Shown: positions 41,605 through 49,466 of the stretch, piece by piece | Layout: every line of letters begins with the position of its first letter | Position numbering within the stretch: position 1 is the first letter of the stretch | NCBI RefSeq assembly: GCF_002013895.1 | Contig: NZ_MAFQ01000014.1 | Location: forward strand, 1-64,000 | Direction: 5' to 3' | Origin: Mycobacteroides franklinii | GTDB taxonomy: Bacteria; Actinomycetota; Actinomycetes; Mycobacteriales; Mycobacteriaceae | DNA: 64,000 nt | Notes under the pieces: generated by a model | Databases searched by the model: none | What the model was told of the DNA's origin: nothing | The model's input: only the letters and a program-made list of their open reading frames with translations | Translations under genes and position numbers: made by a program

Positions 41605-42269
41605 AACAAATGAAACAGCACCGGCAGCACATGCATCCGATCACCGACGATTTGAGCGCCAGACAATAGCCGCGCCGGTTCGGCGAACACCGCGAGCAAC
41701 GACTCCGCCACATCCTCGCGGCACACACGGGGGTGTCGATACCCCGATAGCCACCGAATGTTCGCCACCAACACCTGATCAGGCACACCTATCCGGCGAT
41801 AACCCCAACCCACTGTGCGACAAGCAATTTCCGACAGATCAAACTTGAGCTGATCATCCTCAGTGATGCGCTTATCATCGCGCACGTCAAGAACCGTCAC
41901 ACCGCCATCGGCATATCTAGCAAAGTAGTCCGGGACATGGTGAGTGCCACCAGGCCAATGCAGCCGAAACGGCTGCGACGCCACACCCACAACGTGCGGA
42001 TCAGCATCGAGCAGCATCAGATGATCACGCTCCAGCCAGGATTCATGACCTACATGCTGGCCAGTCGTAGCAAACCACCACAGGCCTGGGTAGTTGCTTT
42101 GACCTCTAAAATTCGGGAAGATGCGGGCAGGTGAGCAATCCAAATCAAATCTGAGCATCGCGCACTCAACCAGCGGTACTCTGTGGCGTTGACCATCGGC
42201 GACGAACTCCACGTCAACGTCACTAGCAATCCGCGGCGCAACCAGCGCCCGAGACGCTTGCACACCCAA
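41504..42269 (-). pseudogene. TnsA-like endonuclease subunit with a probable frameshift
   Basis: The first 230 residues match TnsA-type N-terminal nuclease proteins: GHESWLERDHLMLLDADPHV, then QPFRLHWP, PDYFARYADGGVTVLDVRDD (Asp and x-D-V-R in place of D-V-K), and LLWHRQL near residue 230. After LLWHRQLS the frame continues into unlikely sequence to 41451. Moving one base in the GGGCC run near 41583 gives DLAGALLSESAVVGPAGW and a stop at 41504, which resembles other TnsA ends. So the gene is likely frameshifted. TnsA normally cuts the donor 5' strand with TnsB. Confidence 0.65.
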
Positions 42270-42280
42270 ATGCTAAGAGC

Positions 42281-42359
42281 CGTACGACAGATCAAATGAG
42301 AACGACACGCGGTTGCGACAGATTAGATGAGAATGCGACAGGTCATTTGAGAACGGACA
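42281..42359. repeat. right-end repeat array of the Tn7-like element
   Basis: Three close copies in the same direction: CGTACGACAGATCAAATGAG at 42281, GTTGCGACAGATTAGATGAG at 42312, and TGCGACAGGTCATTTGAGAA at 42334, the last ending CGGACA at 42359. The tight direct array is like a Tn7 right end with overlapping TnsB sites. Confidence 0.7.
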
Positions 42360-42364
42360 ACGTA
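42360..42364. repeat. 5-bp target-site duplication, right copy (ACGTA)
   Basis: ACGTA follows CGGACA directly and matches 38183-38187. The following 110 bases to 42477 hold no gene that I can support. Confidence 0.75.
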
Positions 42365-42477
42365 ATAGCCTGCGGCACAACGCATTACGCCGATATTTAG
42401 TATTACGTCAGGTAATCCTGATGCGAGAGATGTCGAATATCAGGACATCTTGATATCATGGGTGTACCCTACCTCTT

Positions 42478-43095
42478 ATGACGGTCATTAACGAGGGCGA
42501 CACGGACGACGTTCACGAGGTTTGGCTGGCGCCGGTGTTCGAAGATGGCGAACGCAGCATTGGGTCCGGCGACGGCGCACATTCAGGATCGATCGCGGTC
42601 GAGGAGATCGGTCAAGGCGACGGCGGCAGTATCTATCGCTGGCGCCCGGCAGCCGAAGTCATCGGTTGGCGCGTGATCTGCCAATGCTACTCACGCGGCG
42701 AACAATGGGTCAGCCCACGTTTGTGGAAGCGTGTTCCATCCGAAGCCCTCGAAAACCTTGATGCGGCAAAGATTTACGCTGCAGACAGCGACGTGATCGA
42801 TGTAGATGCTCGCCCGGATGTTCACGACGCGGTGTGCGCCGAGTGGCGTCGTGAGCACATGGCTGAGGCCGACGCGTTCGCGGCGGTTCTCTCCGCGAGT
42901 CGAAAGGTCAAGGAGTCCACCGCCGAACTCTCGGAAGCCGTCGCGGCAGCCCGTGGAGTCGGTTTGCCCTGGTCAAAGATCGGCGAAGCCGCTCAGATGA
43001 GCGGGCAATCGGCCCACGAACGCTGGTCCAAACGAGGCGAAACGGCAACAGCGAAAAGTCGCACGGTGCCCTTCTCGGATTTGGGACCACCATGA
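42478..43095 (+). CDS. hypothetical protein with a C-terminal helix-turn-helix-like segment
   Basis: 205 residues. The N-terminal part includes WLAPVFEDGERSIGSGDG and WRPAAEVIGWRVICQCYSRG, a beta-rich domain; the C-terminus has VKESTAELSEAVAAARGVGL and GEAAQMSGQSAHERWSKRG, a helix-turn-helix-like region found in many actinobacterial proteins. It is the first gene after the Tn7-like element. No named family. Confidence 0.6.
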   Translation: MTVINEGDTDDVHEVWLAPVFEDGERSIGSGDGAHSGSIAVEEIGQGDGGSIYRWRPAAEVIGWRVICQCYSRGEQWVSPRLWKRVPSEALENLDAAKIYAADSDVIDVDARPDVHDAVCAEWRREHMAEADAFAAVLSASRKVKESTAELSEAVAAARGVGLPWSKIGEAAQMSGQSAHERWSKRGETATAKSRTVPFSDLGPP

Positions 43096-43103
43096 AACTA
43101 AAT

Positions 43104-43134
43104 GTTGACTATAGTTCACTATCGGTGATATGTT
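43104..43134 (+). promoter_or_regulatory. promoter/operator GTTGACTATAGTTCAC, copy 1
   Basis: GTTGACTATAGTTCAC at 43104-43119 contains the -35 TTGACT (43105); 17 bases later ATATGT (43128) is a fair -10. The 16-mer is a near palindrome (GTTgACTA/TAGTtcAC). The exact reverse complement lies at 50011-50026 and a one-base variant at 50113. It drives the 43172 gene train. Confidence 0.65.
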
Positions 43135-43171
43135 GGGGACACGACACCGACCGAGGGCAAGGAAATCGAAC

Positions 43172-43402
43172 GTGGCTGAGCAGACCGGAACTCCGCGCCA
43201 TCGCATCGAGCAAGCGGCCCGCGAGAACGGATGGGATATCGATCAGCCGTCGGCGGTCTACGCACCCCTGATGTTCCGCTACGCCAAGAACGGCCACTAC
43301 CCCATCCAGATCATCTACGACATCGATGGCAGCCTGAACAACGAAGTGATCATGACCACCGACGAGATCGTGGACGAACTTCAAAGCATAGAAGGGCGAT
43401 GA
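43172..43402 (+). CDS. small hypothetical protein
   Basis: 76 residues from GTG 43172, preceded by AAGGAAATCGAAC. An ATG at 43130 overlaps the -10 of the promoter and is rejected. Contains HRIEQAARENGWDIDQPSAV and IIYDIDGSLNNEVIMTTDEI, an alpha/beta pattern with helical start. It overlaps the following start (ATGA). Unknown function. Confidence 0.6.
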   Translation: MAEQTGTPRHRIEQAARENGWDIDQPSAVYAPLMFRYAKNGHYPIQIIYDIDGSLNNEVIMTTDEIVDELQSIEGR

Positions 43403-43782
43403 CCATGAGCATCCCAGCGAAGCCCGTGCAAATCACGACCTGTGGATACGACGACGGTGGCGTAAAAGTCGAGCTACGGGCCGAGTTCGATACCGAGGCC
43501 CAGCGTGGTGAGTTCATGGACCTGTTCCCCAAGTCCTACCGGCTGCGGCCCAACAAGCTGTACCGCGACCAGCGTGTTGGATCTCGCGCCGTACCCATAG
43601 TGGAGGGCACATACTTGTTGGTAGCCAGTCGCACTACAGGCGACAAGAACGAAGCTGGCCACGCACGCCTACGCAAGGTTATGGCCAAGCTTGATGCGTT
43701 GGGCATCGAATGGGAGCAGGCACAAGGGTTTTGGTCCAATCCGCAGCCAAAACTGGAGCGTGTCTTGGAGGAGTTCGCATGA
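43399..43782 (+). CDS. hypothetical protein
   Basis: 127 residues. ITTCGYDDGGVKVELRAEFD and FPKSYRLRPNKLYRDQRVGS give a beta-rich fold; the C-terminus has a helical GHARLRKVMAKLDALGIEWE. The ATG overlaps the upstream stop, and its own stop overlaps the next ATG, so it is inside a coupled train. No family recognised. Confidence 0.65.
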   Translation: MTMSIPAKPVQITTCGYDDGGVKVELRAEFDTEAQRGEFMDLFPKSYRLRPNKLYRDQRVGSRAVPIVEGTYLLVASRTTGDKNEAGHARLRKVMAKLDALGIEWEQAQGFWSNPQPKLERVLEEFA

Positions 43783-44432
43783 AGGCTTATCCCTTGCAGG
43801 CGACGGTCACCAAGGCGCTACGTCGCGACGCTGGGATCATCGCCGCCAACGGTAATTACAAGCGACAGGGCTGGCGGGTGCGGGGCGGCGGCGAGCACCC
43901 GGCTTCGATTTATCCAGACCTGCACGACACGATCAACAGCGAACGCGACGCGCGGGATGCCGCTCTACTCGCCGAGAATCTTGCAGAACTCGGTTGGACT
44001 GTGACCGCAGAACCTGATCGAGTCGTTGTCCACAAGATACCGAGTAAAGCGAAAGCCCAACGTGCACCAGAAAAGAAGGCAGTGGTCAGCCAGGCTGAAC
44101 AGAAGCGCAGAACTGCCGCCGCGAGTCAATTAGTGGGCGCAGCAACAATATTAGAGATGTTCGACGGGAACCCAACGATCATCGAATACTTATACGCACA
44201 GGCCCAAGCTCTCCGCACGACGGGCTCGCTACAGACCGAAGTGGCGGCGAAAGAGCCGCGCCTCTTCCATATTTGGAAGATCACGAGTCACGCAGACAAA
44301 CGGGTAACTAGCGTGTTGGCTGAAAACGAGGCCGACGGACTAAGGAAGTGGGCAGCCAAAGCAGGCCTTTCCGAAGCGCCGCAAGACCACTATGCAACGG
44401 CCGATGAGTCGATTGGAGATGACCGTGGCTAA
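43779..44432 (+). CDS. hypothetical protein
   Basis: 217 residues. A basic N-terminus (ALRRDAGIIAANGNYKRQGW), then AALLAENLAELGWTVTAEPD, RVVVHKIPSKAKAQ, and a C-terminal half with LFHIWKITSHADKRVTSVLA. The KIPSKA block also appears in the small gene at 48940, so both belong to one family of small element proteins. The ATG overlaps the upstream stop. Unknown function. Confidence 0.6.
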   Translation: MKAYPLQATVTKALRRDAGIIAANGNYKRQGWRVRGGGEHPASIYPDLHDTINSERDARDAALLAENLAELGWTVTAEPDRVVVHKIPSKAKAQRAPEKKAVVSQAEQKRRTAAASQLVGAATILEMFDGNPTIIEYLYAQAQALRTTGSLQTEVAAKEPRLFHIWKITSHADKRVTSVLAENEADGLRKWAAKAGLSEAPQDHYATADESIGDDRG

Positions 44433-44724
44433 GCCCAAGGTAACCAACATCGTTCGTCACAACGGGCAGACCTACACGCGTACTGGACGCAGGTACAGCC
44501 ATGCCGTGATCACAGTGTCATCAGGCCCAAACGCTTACGGCCACCCGTCCCAGCCACTAGTGGAGTGGGCAAGCACGCTGGAACTCGCACAGCGCAACGC
44601 TACGCAAATCGCGGGACGCCGTGACCGTGCCCGCAACGGCACTCTACGCGGAGGCTGGGGTAAGGAATGGCATGCCGGAATCACCGACATTGACGTGGTA
44701 CCAGTCGATCACGAGGAGAGCTGA
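44419..44724 (+). CDS. hypothetical protein
   Basis: 101 residues from ATG 44419, overlapping the upstream stop by 14 nt. Basic N-terminus (TVAKPKVTNIVRHNGQTYTR), then VISTVS-like beta pattern and a short basic helix (AGRRDRARNGTLRGGWGKEW). The short overlap supports coupling. Unknown function. Confidence 0.55.
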   Translation: MTVAKPKVTNIVRHNGQTYTRTGRRYSHAVITVSSGPNAYGHPSQPLVEWASTLELAQRNATQIAGRRDRARNGTLRGGWGKEWHAGITDIDVVPVDHEES

Positions 44725-44729
44725 GAACC

Positions 44730-45137
44730 ATGAGTGAGAACGTAAGCGACGTAAACCCCGCCAGCATGTCGTTTTACCTGCAGAAGGGCGGTGGTCCGAA
44801 GACTAAGCTCATATCCGTCGCTGAGATGCTGGCCGCGAGCGGGATCGATGTGCACAGGCTGATTGTCGATACGTTTGATCCTGTGCCACAACACGGCTGG
44901 CTCGATCACTTTCTGCGCCAGTCGCGGCCGGTGACGCTGAGTCCGGGGCTGCGCTCGGCAGCCGAGGTTCGCGAAGATCTGCTGGCGGCGATCGCGCGGC
45001 GGGCCGAGCACGATGTGAGCGAGGATGACCGGCAAGGCACTACTAAGTGGATTGAACGGGTCAAGGGAATGCCTGACGAACTGCTGTGGTCAGAGTATGC
45101 CACTCAGTGGGGTTTGCCCTCTGACGGCCAATCCTGA
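44730..45137 (+). CDS. hypothetical protein
   Basis: 135 residues with a helical core (LRSAAEVREDLLAAIARRAE) and GLPSDGQS tail. Preceded by a GAGGAGAGC site about 14 nt before the ATG. No family recognised. It continues the train that starts at 43172. Confidence 0.6.
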   Translation: MSENVSDVNPASMSFYLQKGGGPKTKLISVAEMLAASGIDVHRLIVDTFDPVPQHGWLDHFLRQSRPVTLSPGLRSAAEVREDLLAAIARRAEHDVSEDDRQGTTKWIERVKGMPDELLWSEYATQWGLPSDGQS

Positions 45138-45173
45138 CAGCGCCACTGCTTCCACACGAGGGTGATTGACGAT

Positions 45174-45644
45174 ATGAACAATTCTGAGGCCAGCGGCACT
45201 CGCGCGATTCTGACCTTGATAGGCCGGAGGCTGGACAGCCTGACGAAACAGGCACATGCTGAGGCGCGTGAGTATCCGAGCGCACGCCAGGACGCGATCG
45301 AACTCTCTCGATTGAGGCAGCTTGTGGAGGACCTCTCGACGGTACTGCTGGGCTGGGGCAACGCGCCTGACGGCGTGGGCGAAATGGTAGCTGAGCTGAC
45401 GCACCCTAATCCGCAACGATTCCAGGTCGGCGACTTCGTTCAGCTCAAGTCTGAATACCTGGCACACGGGAATCCGAGTCTGTTCCAGATTGTCGAAATC
45501 AACGATGGGGAGGCGCTATTGGGCCAGCTCAGTAGCACCGAAGACGGCTTTGTCGGCGCTGGAGCGTCGGCTGCACTCGATGACCCAGAGCTGATCGCTG
45601 CGTTTCCTGAGATTCTGCAGCGGTACGCGAGGCACACCCGGTGA
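45174..45644 (+). CDS. hypothetical protein
   Basis: 156 residues from ATG 45174 (GAGGG 16 nt upstream); a GTG at 45162 adds four residues. The first half is helical (RAILTLIGRRLDSLTKQAHA), the second half beta-like with FQVGDFVQLKSEYLAHGNPS and QIVEINDGEALLGQ, a small SH3-like barrel. Unknown function. Confidence 0.6.
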   Translation: MNNSEASGTRAILTLIGRRLDSLTKQAHAEAREYPSARQDAIELSRLRQLVEDLSTVLLGWGNAPDGVGEMVAELTHPNPQRFQVGDFVQLKSEYLAHGNPSLFQIVEINDGEALLGQLSSTEDGFVGAGASAALDDPELIAAFPEILQRYARHTR

Positions 45645-45687
45645 CGGCCGTGCGACGGCGCGAGACGCCAGGCGGGATCCGCACGAT

Positions 45688-46374
45688 ATGAGCGCGGGCG
45701 ATAACGTCAGGAACGAACTGTCTGAGATCGGTTTCAGCGGCGCGAAATACACCCGGCTACGCACGGTTCTGCAGCAGGCCCGCGACGGGGTGTTGGCCGC
45801 AGACTGGCGCGATCATCTAGTGACCCAATACGACGGCTCGGACCCTCGGCTACGGGTGCAGGCCGACGCCGAGTTCACCGCACTAACGGCGCTGCAGAAT
45901 ATGCCTCCTGCGCCGTGGGAGCCTGGAGAGGCGCCGAATTGGAAAGCCGCACTGGATAGTTGGTATGTTACTGCGCGCAATCTGCATGGCGAGTATTTCC
46001 TGTCCAATATGGAGCAGATGTGCAAACAGCTCGCTGTGGGCGAGAAGATCCTTCGACTTCCGAGCGAAAGCGGTGGCCTAGACCAAGGTTACGTCATAGG
46101 GACCGTCGCGGATGCCGACCGAATGCGCGATAAAGGGCGACGCCTGCACACTCACCAATACATCGTGGAGCGCACGCGCCTCACGGCCTACTACTTGGCG
46201 GGGCTGGCCGCGGGCGGTCTCGATGTGGACTGGGTGAGCTGGTATCGGGCAGAGGCTGCGACCTGGCCGGAAGATCAGCCTGACCGGGCCCGCGTTGAAC
46301 AAGGTCTGACCCGGGCACCGTTTAGAGCTGTCATGCAGAAGTTGCCAGGGTACTGGCGAGCACCGACACCCTGA
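45688..46374 (+). CDS. hypothetical protein
   Basis: 228 residues, mainly helical, with DSWYVTARNLHGEYFLSNME and QYIVERTRLTAYYLAGLAAG. No motif recognised. A 140-bp gap follows in which I see no further gene or clear hairpin. Likely the last gene of the train that begins at 43172. Confidence 0.65.
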   Translation: MSAGDNVRNELSEIGFSGAKYTRLRTVLQQARDGVLAADWRDHLVTQYDGSDPRLRVQADAEFTALTALQNMPPAPWEPGEAPNWKAALDSWYVTARNLHGEYFLSNMEQMCKQLAVGEKILRLPSESGGLDQGYVIGTVADADRMRDKGRRLHTHQYIVERTRLTAYYLAGLAAGGLDVDWVSWYRAEAATWPEDQPDRARVEQGLTRAPFRAVMQKLPGYWRAPTP

Positions 46375-46515
46375 GCCCCAGCTCCCCCACTGTCGCAGCG
46401 ACCATCCCGAGAAGGGCCTGATCGCTCTCCACATTCCCTTTTGCCCAGGGCGGAGCTACACTGCAAAAGTGGCGACACATGCGCCACAAGACGTAAACAG
46501 AGTGAGGTGTGTTTG

Positions 46516-47031
46516 ATGTCTGATCAGCGGGTTCGGGTTGATTTTGATGAGCTGCAGGCGCAGATCGGCAAGCTGGAGCACTACGCCCAGGGCGTTGTCG
46601 CCGACACGAAAGCACCCCCCGAGGTTCTCGTCGGATACCGGACCGGCTATGCCGACGGCCCGTTCGCCGAGGTTGGTGACCTTCTGAGTCAGGGGCGCCT
46701 GTGCCGCGAGAAGGTCGGCGAGGCATTCGCTGGAGAGGCCCGTAATCAGGCCGACGCGCACCGCAACACGATCACCGGCTTCACTGACACCGACGCCGCC
46801 AACAAGTCTCTGATGGACAACACCGGCCAGAGCGGCGGCGAGGGTGATCTGTTGGCTCCCAATGGTGTTGGGCGAATTAACGATATCCAGTCTGGCGTCG
46901 GCGGCCTCAATGGACCCTATGACCTCTCGCTCCCGGACAGCTCCGGGCAGGTACGGCCTCAAATGCCGCCCGGGGTTGGACCTGATGCACCACTTCATCC
47001 CGGGCCCGCGCAGGTGCGCCCCGCCGACTAG
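46516..47031 (+). CDS. EspC/type VII-target-like small protein
   Basis: 171 residues from ATG 46516. The first 100 residues, VRVDFDELQAQIGKLEHYAQ and then helical repeats to LMDNTG, resemble the helical hairpins of ESX-associated secreted proteins of the EspC/DUF2580 type; the C-terminus is a Pro/Gly-rich tail. No ESX machinery lies in this window, so if it is exported it uses another locus. Fit is by fold pattern only. Confidence 0.5.
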   Translation: MSDQRVRVDFDELQAQIGKLEHYAQGVVADTKAPPEVLVGYRTGYADGPFAEVGDLLSQGRLCREKVGEAFAGEARNQADAHRNTITGFTDTDAANKSLMDNTGQSGGEGDLLAPNGVGRINDIQSGVGGLNGPYDLSLPDSSGQVRPQMPPGVGPDAPLHPGPAQVRPAD

Positions 47032-47074
47032 TCGCTGCACCTCCCCCTCGCTTCGCGCGGGACTGGCCTGCATA

Positions 47075-47108
47075 TACAACGTTTGCATTGTACAACGCGA
47101 GAGTTGTA
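47075..47108. promoter_or_regulatory. TACAAC operator sites before the HigB/HigA pair
   Basis: TACAAC at 47075 and 47091 (16 bp apart) and the inverse GTTGTA at 47103 are half sites; TTGTACAA at 47088-47095 is an exact palindrome. This is likely the self-repression site of the HigB/HigA pair, close to its promoter. Confidence 0.5.
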
Positions 47109-47118
47109 TATTGGGTTG

Positions 47119-47481
47119 GTGGGCCAATGGGGTGTGGACGTGTCACACATTGATGAGTGGCTCGTTGGTCTCGATGAGGACAGCTACGAGCAGGTCATCG
47201 CGGCCCTGGAATTGCTCTCAGAGCGTGGTCCAACCCTCGGGCGCCCACTCGTGGACCGGATCAGCAGCTCGCGGCACCACAACATGAAGGAGCTTCGGCC
47301 CGGGTCCAGCGGCCGGTCGGAGATACGGATCTTGTTCGCATTCGATCCGCACCGTACGGCAGTGCAACTCGTCGGCGGCGACAAGGAGCATCGCTGGAAA
47401 CAGTGGTACCGGCAGAACATTCCGGTGGCAGATGCCCGGTACGACGAACACCTCGCCAAGACAGAAGGGACCTCACGATGA
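47119..47481 (+). CDS. HigB/RelE-type toxin (phage-derived Gp49-like)
   Basis: 120 residues from GTG 47119 (TTG 47116 is also possible). Family features: SERGPTLGRPLVDRISSSRH, KELRPGSSGRSEIRILFAFD and LVGGDKEHRWKQWYRQNIPV, the HigB/Gp49-like pattern of translation-dependent mRNA endonucleases. The stop overlaps the antitoxin start (ATGA), so toxin comes first as in HigBA pairs. Confidence 0.85.
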   Translation: MGQWGVDVSHIDEWLVGLDEDSYEQVIAALELLSERGPTLGRPLVDRISSSRHHNMKELRPGSSGRSEIRILFAFDPHRTAVQLVGGDKEHRWKQWYRQNIPVADARYDEHLAKTEGTSR

Positions 47482-47780
47482 CAACGCTCGAAGAGATGCT
47501 CATCAAGCGGCCGGTGAATCGTGCCCGGGTCGATGAGCACAAGGCTGCCATGAACACTGCGGTGCAGGTGCACGCGCTGCGCGAGTTGCGCGAGACGCTC
47601 AACATCACGCAGATCGCCTTGGCCTCACAACTGGAAGTCACTCAGGCTCGCGTTTCGGCGATTGAGCGTGGTGATTTCGAACGAGCGTCCGTGGACACCC
47701 TGCGCCGCTACGTCGAAGCTCTCGGCGGCCACCTGCGCGTGGAAGTCGAGCTTGGCGACGACCGAATCCAAATCGGATAG
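47478..47780 (+). CDS. HigA-type XRE antitoxin
   Basis: 100 residues. ALRELRETLNITQIALASQL, EVTQARVSAIERGDFERASV and TLRRYVEALGGHLRVEVEL: a Cro/C1-type helix-turn-helix with the C-terminal extension of HigA antitoxins. It should bind the toxin and repress the pair by binding the TACAAC sites. The ATG at 47478 overlaps the toxin stop. Confidence 0.85.
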   Translation: MTTLEEMLIKRPVNRARVDEHKAAMNTAVQVHALRELRETLNITQIALASQLEVTQARVSAIERGDFERASVDTLRRYVEALGGHLRVEVELGDDRIQIG

Positions 47781-47794
47781 CGGCACCGGTGGTT

Positions 47795-48484
47795 CTACTG
47801 CCACCAGCTTTTGCGGGCTCTCTCGGCGTTCTCGGGGGTGAAATCGGCGCGGGCGCCTATGCGGTTGAGGATGGCGCGTCGGTGCCCCTGCGGCAGGTCT
47901 AGGAACGGCAGCGCGAACTCGCTGAGTATCCAGAGTGTGCGGGCGTCGCGGTCTTCCCACACCGATAGGAACGGGAACCATGGACCGAGGGCGCGGAAGG
48001 CCTCTTTGGTGTAGCCCCAGGATTTCCACAGCGGCGGCGGGAGTAGGTAGCCGTCGTCATCGAATGCCGGGGTCTTCTCGATCCAGTACTGGTAGGGGCC
48101 CACGATCGAGGTGAACTCGCGCCACCCGTTGACCGAGCCGGGCTTGGACGATACGACGGTGACCGTTTCACCTGTCCGGTAGGCCTGATCGCAGTTGTGG
48201 TGAAAATCGGGATCGATGCGCAGCGCACCAGTGGTCTGGACGGTGTGCACGAAGCCCGTCACTTTCGAGACACCGCTGTTAAGCACGAGCGGATTGCCGA
48301 GCATCCCGGCCTGCTGCGCGCGATCGATGGCCGCGCCCACGGCACTGGAGGCGGCGGCGCGGTAGGCGAACGCGTCGGCGAATCGTTCGGTGGTGGACAG
48401 GTAGTTGAAGGCATCGGCCTTGGGCCGCAATCGTGTTCCCGCGGCAAGAGCCGTTCCGGCACCGTGGTACAGGGGCGATTCCAT
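47795..48484 (-). CDS. ADP-ribosyltransferase-like protein
   Basis: 229 residues from ATG 48484 (AGGAG 16 nt upstream). The N-terminal YHGAGTALAAGTRLRPKADA and FNYLSTTERFADAFAYRAAA resemble the His-Tyr part of ADP-ribosyltransferases such as the rifampicin-type Arr and phage-borne proteins (YHG-x-x-x-x-L-x-x-G-x-x-L). A Glu that could be the third catalytic residue is not obvious. If active it would modify a protein or antibiotic. It is adjacent to the toxin pair but convergent with it. Confidence 0.45.
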   Translation of the reverse strand: MESPLYHGAGTALAAGTRLRPKADAFNYLSTTERFADAFAYRAAASSAVGAAIDRAQQAGMLGNPLVLNSGVSKVTGFVHTVQTTGALRIDPDFHHNCDQAYRTGETVTVVSSKPGSVNGWREFTSIVGPYQYWIEKTPAFDDDGYLLPPPLWKSWGYTKEAFRALGPWFPFLSVWEDRDARTLWILSEFALPFLDLPQGHRRAILNRIGARADFTPENAERARKSWWQ

Positions 48485-48580
48485 TGTGGGCGCTACTCCT
48501 TTGTTTCGGCTGTCCTGCAGGCGATGGTCCGCTGTCACCTCGCATTGTGCCGCCCGAGGGGGACATCGCCGGAGAATCGG

Positions 48581-48943
48581 TCAGGAACTGATTTCGGCGG
48601 GCGGGTGACTTTCGATATCGGCTGCTATGAGCGCGGCCCCCAGGACGCGGGCATGTTTGTCGGCGAGTTGGAACGGGACGCCGGTGATGGAGAGCATGTC
48701 CCCGCCAGTCCCCTGGCCTAGGCGGATCTTGCCGCATTCGAGGGGTTGGTCGCTCAGTGCCACGTGAACGACGCGATCGCCCCATTCGTCGGTTTCGACG
48801 GCGGGCAGGGCGGTGACGGCGTACCGGTTCACCCTCATCGCTTCGAGGGCGGCGCGGGCGGCACGCACATGTTCGGGTTGGGCGGTGGCGATACCGAACG
48901 ATGTTGCGATCGACTGTGCGAGAAGGGTTTCCAGGGTGTTCAT
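48581..48943 (-). CDS. hypothetical protein
   Basis: 120 residues from ATG 48943: NTLETLLAQSIATSFGIATA, PEHVRAARAALEAMRVNRYA and VVHVALSDQPLECGKIRLGQ. The ATG overlaps the stop of a 46-residue gene upstream. A much longer ORF to 49270 runs through the other genes in a different frame and is rejected. Unknown function. Confidence 0.6.
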   Translation of the reverse strand: MNTLETLLAQSIATSFGIATAQPEHVRAARAALEAMRVNRYAVTALPAVETDEWGDRVVHVALSDQPLECGKIRLGQGTGGDMLSITGVPFQLADKHARVLGAALIAADIESHPPAEISS

Positions 48944-49080
48944 TTCGTCGGGTCTCCGTTGTTCTGGCGGCGGCGCTGTTCGGCGACCTGGGCCTTGCTG
49001 GGTATCTTGCTCACGTAAAGGATGCTGTCGAACTTGGCGTAGTTCGTAGCCGAGCGTGCGCAACTCTGCGGCGATCTCAT
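48940..49080 (-). CDS. 46-residue protein with KIPSKA motif, possible frameshift
   Basis: ATG 49080 overlaps the upstream stop (ATGA) and its stop overlaps the next ATG. It reads NYAKFDSILYVSKIPSKAQV and then EQRRRQNN. An adjacent frame reads SNEIAAELRTLGYEL just before the same point, and the pair resembles LAENLAELGWTVTAEPDRVV plus KIPSKA of the gene at 43779. A one-base change may therefore have split an older gene. Confidence 0.45.
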   Translation of the reverse strand: MRSPQSCARSATNYAKFDSILYVSKIPSKAQVAEQRRRQNNGDPTK

Positions 49081-49466
49081 TTGAATACGGTCTGGGTGGC
49101 AGACCACCGGTACAGAGCCTCGCGAGTCGCGAGTACCTCAGCGGTTGACACCGCCACACCGCACCGGCCCACCGCATCCCAGAGAGCACCGAACCGCTCC
49201 TGCGGGTCTCGGGTGGTGTCGAGCCAAGGACGCTGGGCGGCGTACCAGTCAGCGGTCGGCAGGATGGCATCCAGCGGGCCGGACTGACGCCCTGGCGGGG
49301 TTAATTCTGCTGCTGCGCCCTGCACAAGCTCCTCAGCAGTCGCTTTGAACTGGCCGGAGGCGTCAGCAGTTGCCAAGACGGAGCGTGCGCGAAGCTCATC
49401 GCCGATCGCCGCCAGCACGTCGTGCGCGCCAGAACCGCTGGTTATGGGATTGTGGTGCTGGTTCAT
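49077..49466 (-). CDS. hypothetical protein
   Basis: 129 residues with helical VLAAIGDELRARSVLATADA and WLDTTRDPQERFGALWDAVG. The start overlaps the upstream stop (ATGA at 49463-49466), the stop overlaps the next ATG. No recognised family. Confidence 0.6.
   Translation of the reverse strand: MNQHHNPITSGSGAHDVLAAIGDELRARSVLATADASGQFKATAEELVQGAAAELTPPGRQSGPLDAILPTADWYAAQRPWLDTTRDPQERFGALWDAVGRCGVAVSTAEVLATREALYRWSATQTVFK

Larger units (their letters stand above)
38188..42359. mobile_element. Tn7-like (TnsA/TnsB-type) element with toxin-antitoxin cargo, degraded
   Basis: 4172 bp bounded by TGTCCG (38188) and its inverse CGGACA (42354-42359), flanked by ACGTA direct repeats. Both ends carry 20-22 bp repeats of the form TGCGACAG(A/G)T-N5-GAGAA, suited to binding by a TnsB-type transposase. 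Inside: a TnsA-like gene with a frameshift, a TnsB N-terminal stump, a Phd/VapC pair, an HTH-like protein and small unknown genes. TnsC and TniQ are not seen in the element, so it is non-autonomous and would need transposition proteins from elsewhere. Confidence 0.75.

Noticed and set aside
46516..47031. ESX/type VII secretion locus
   Set aside because: Only one EspC-like small protein is present; no EccC, EccB, PE/PPE or WXG100 pair is found.
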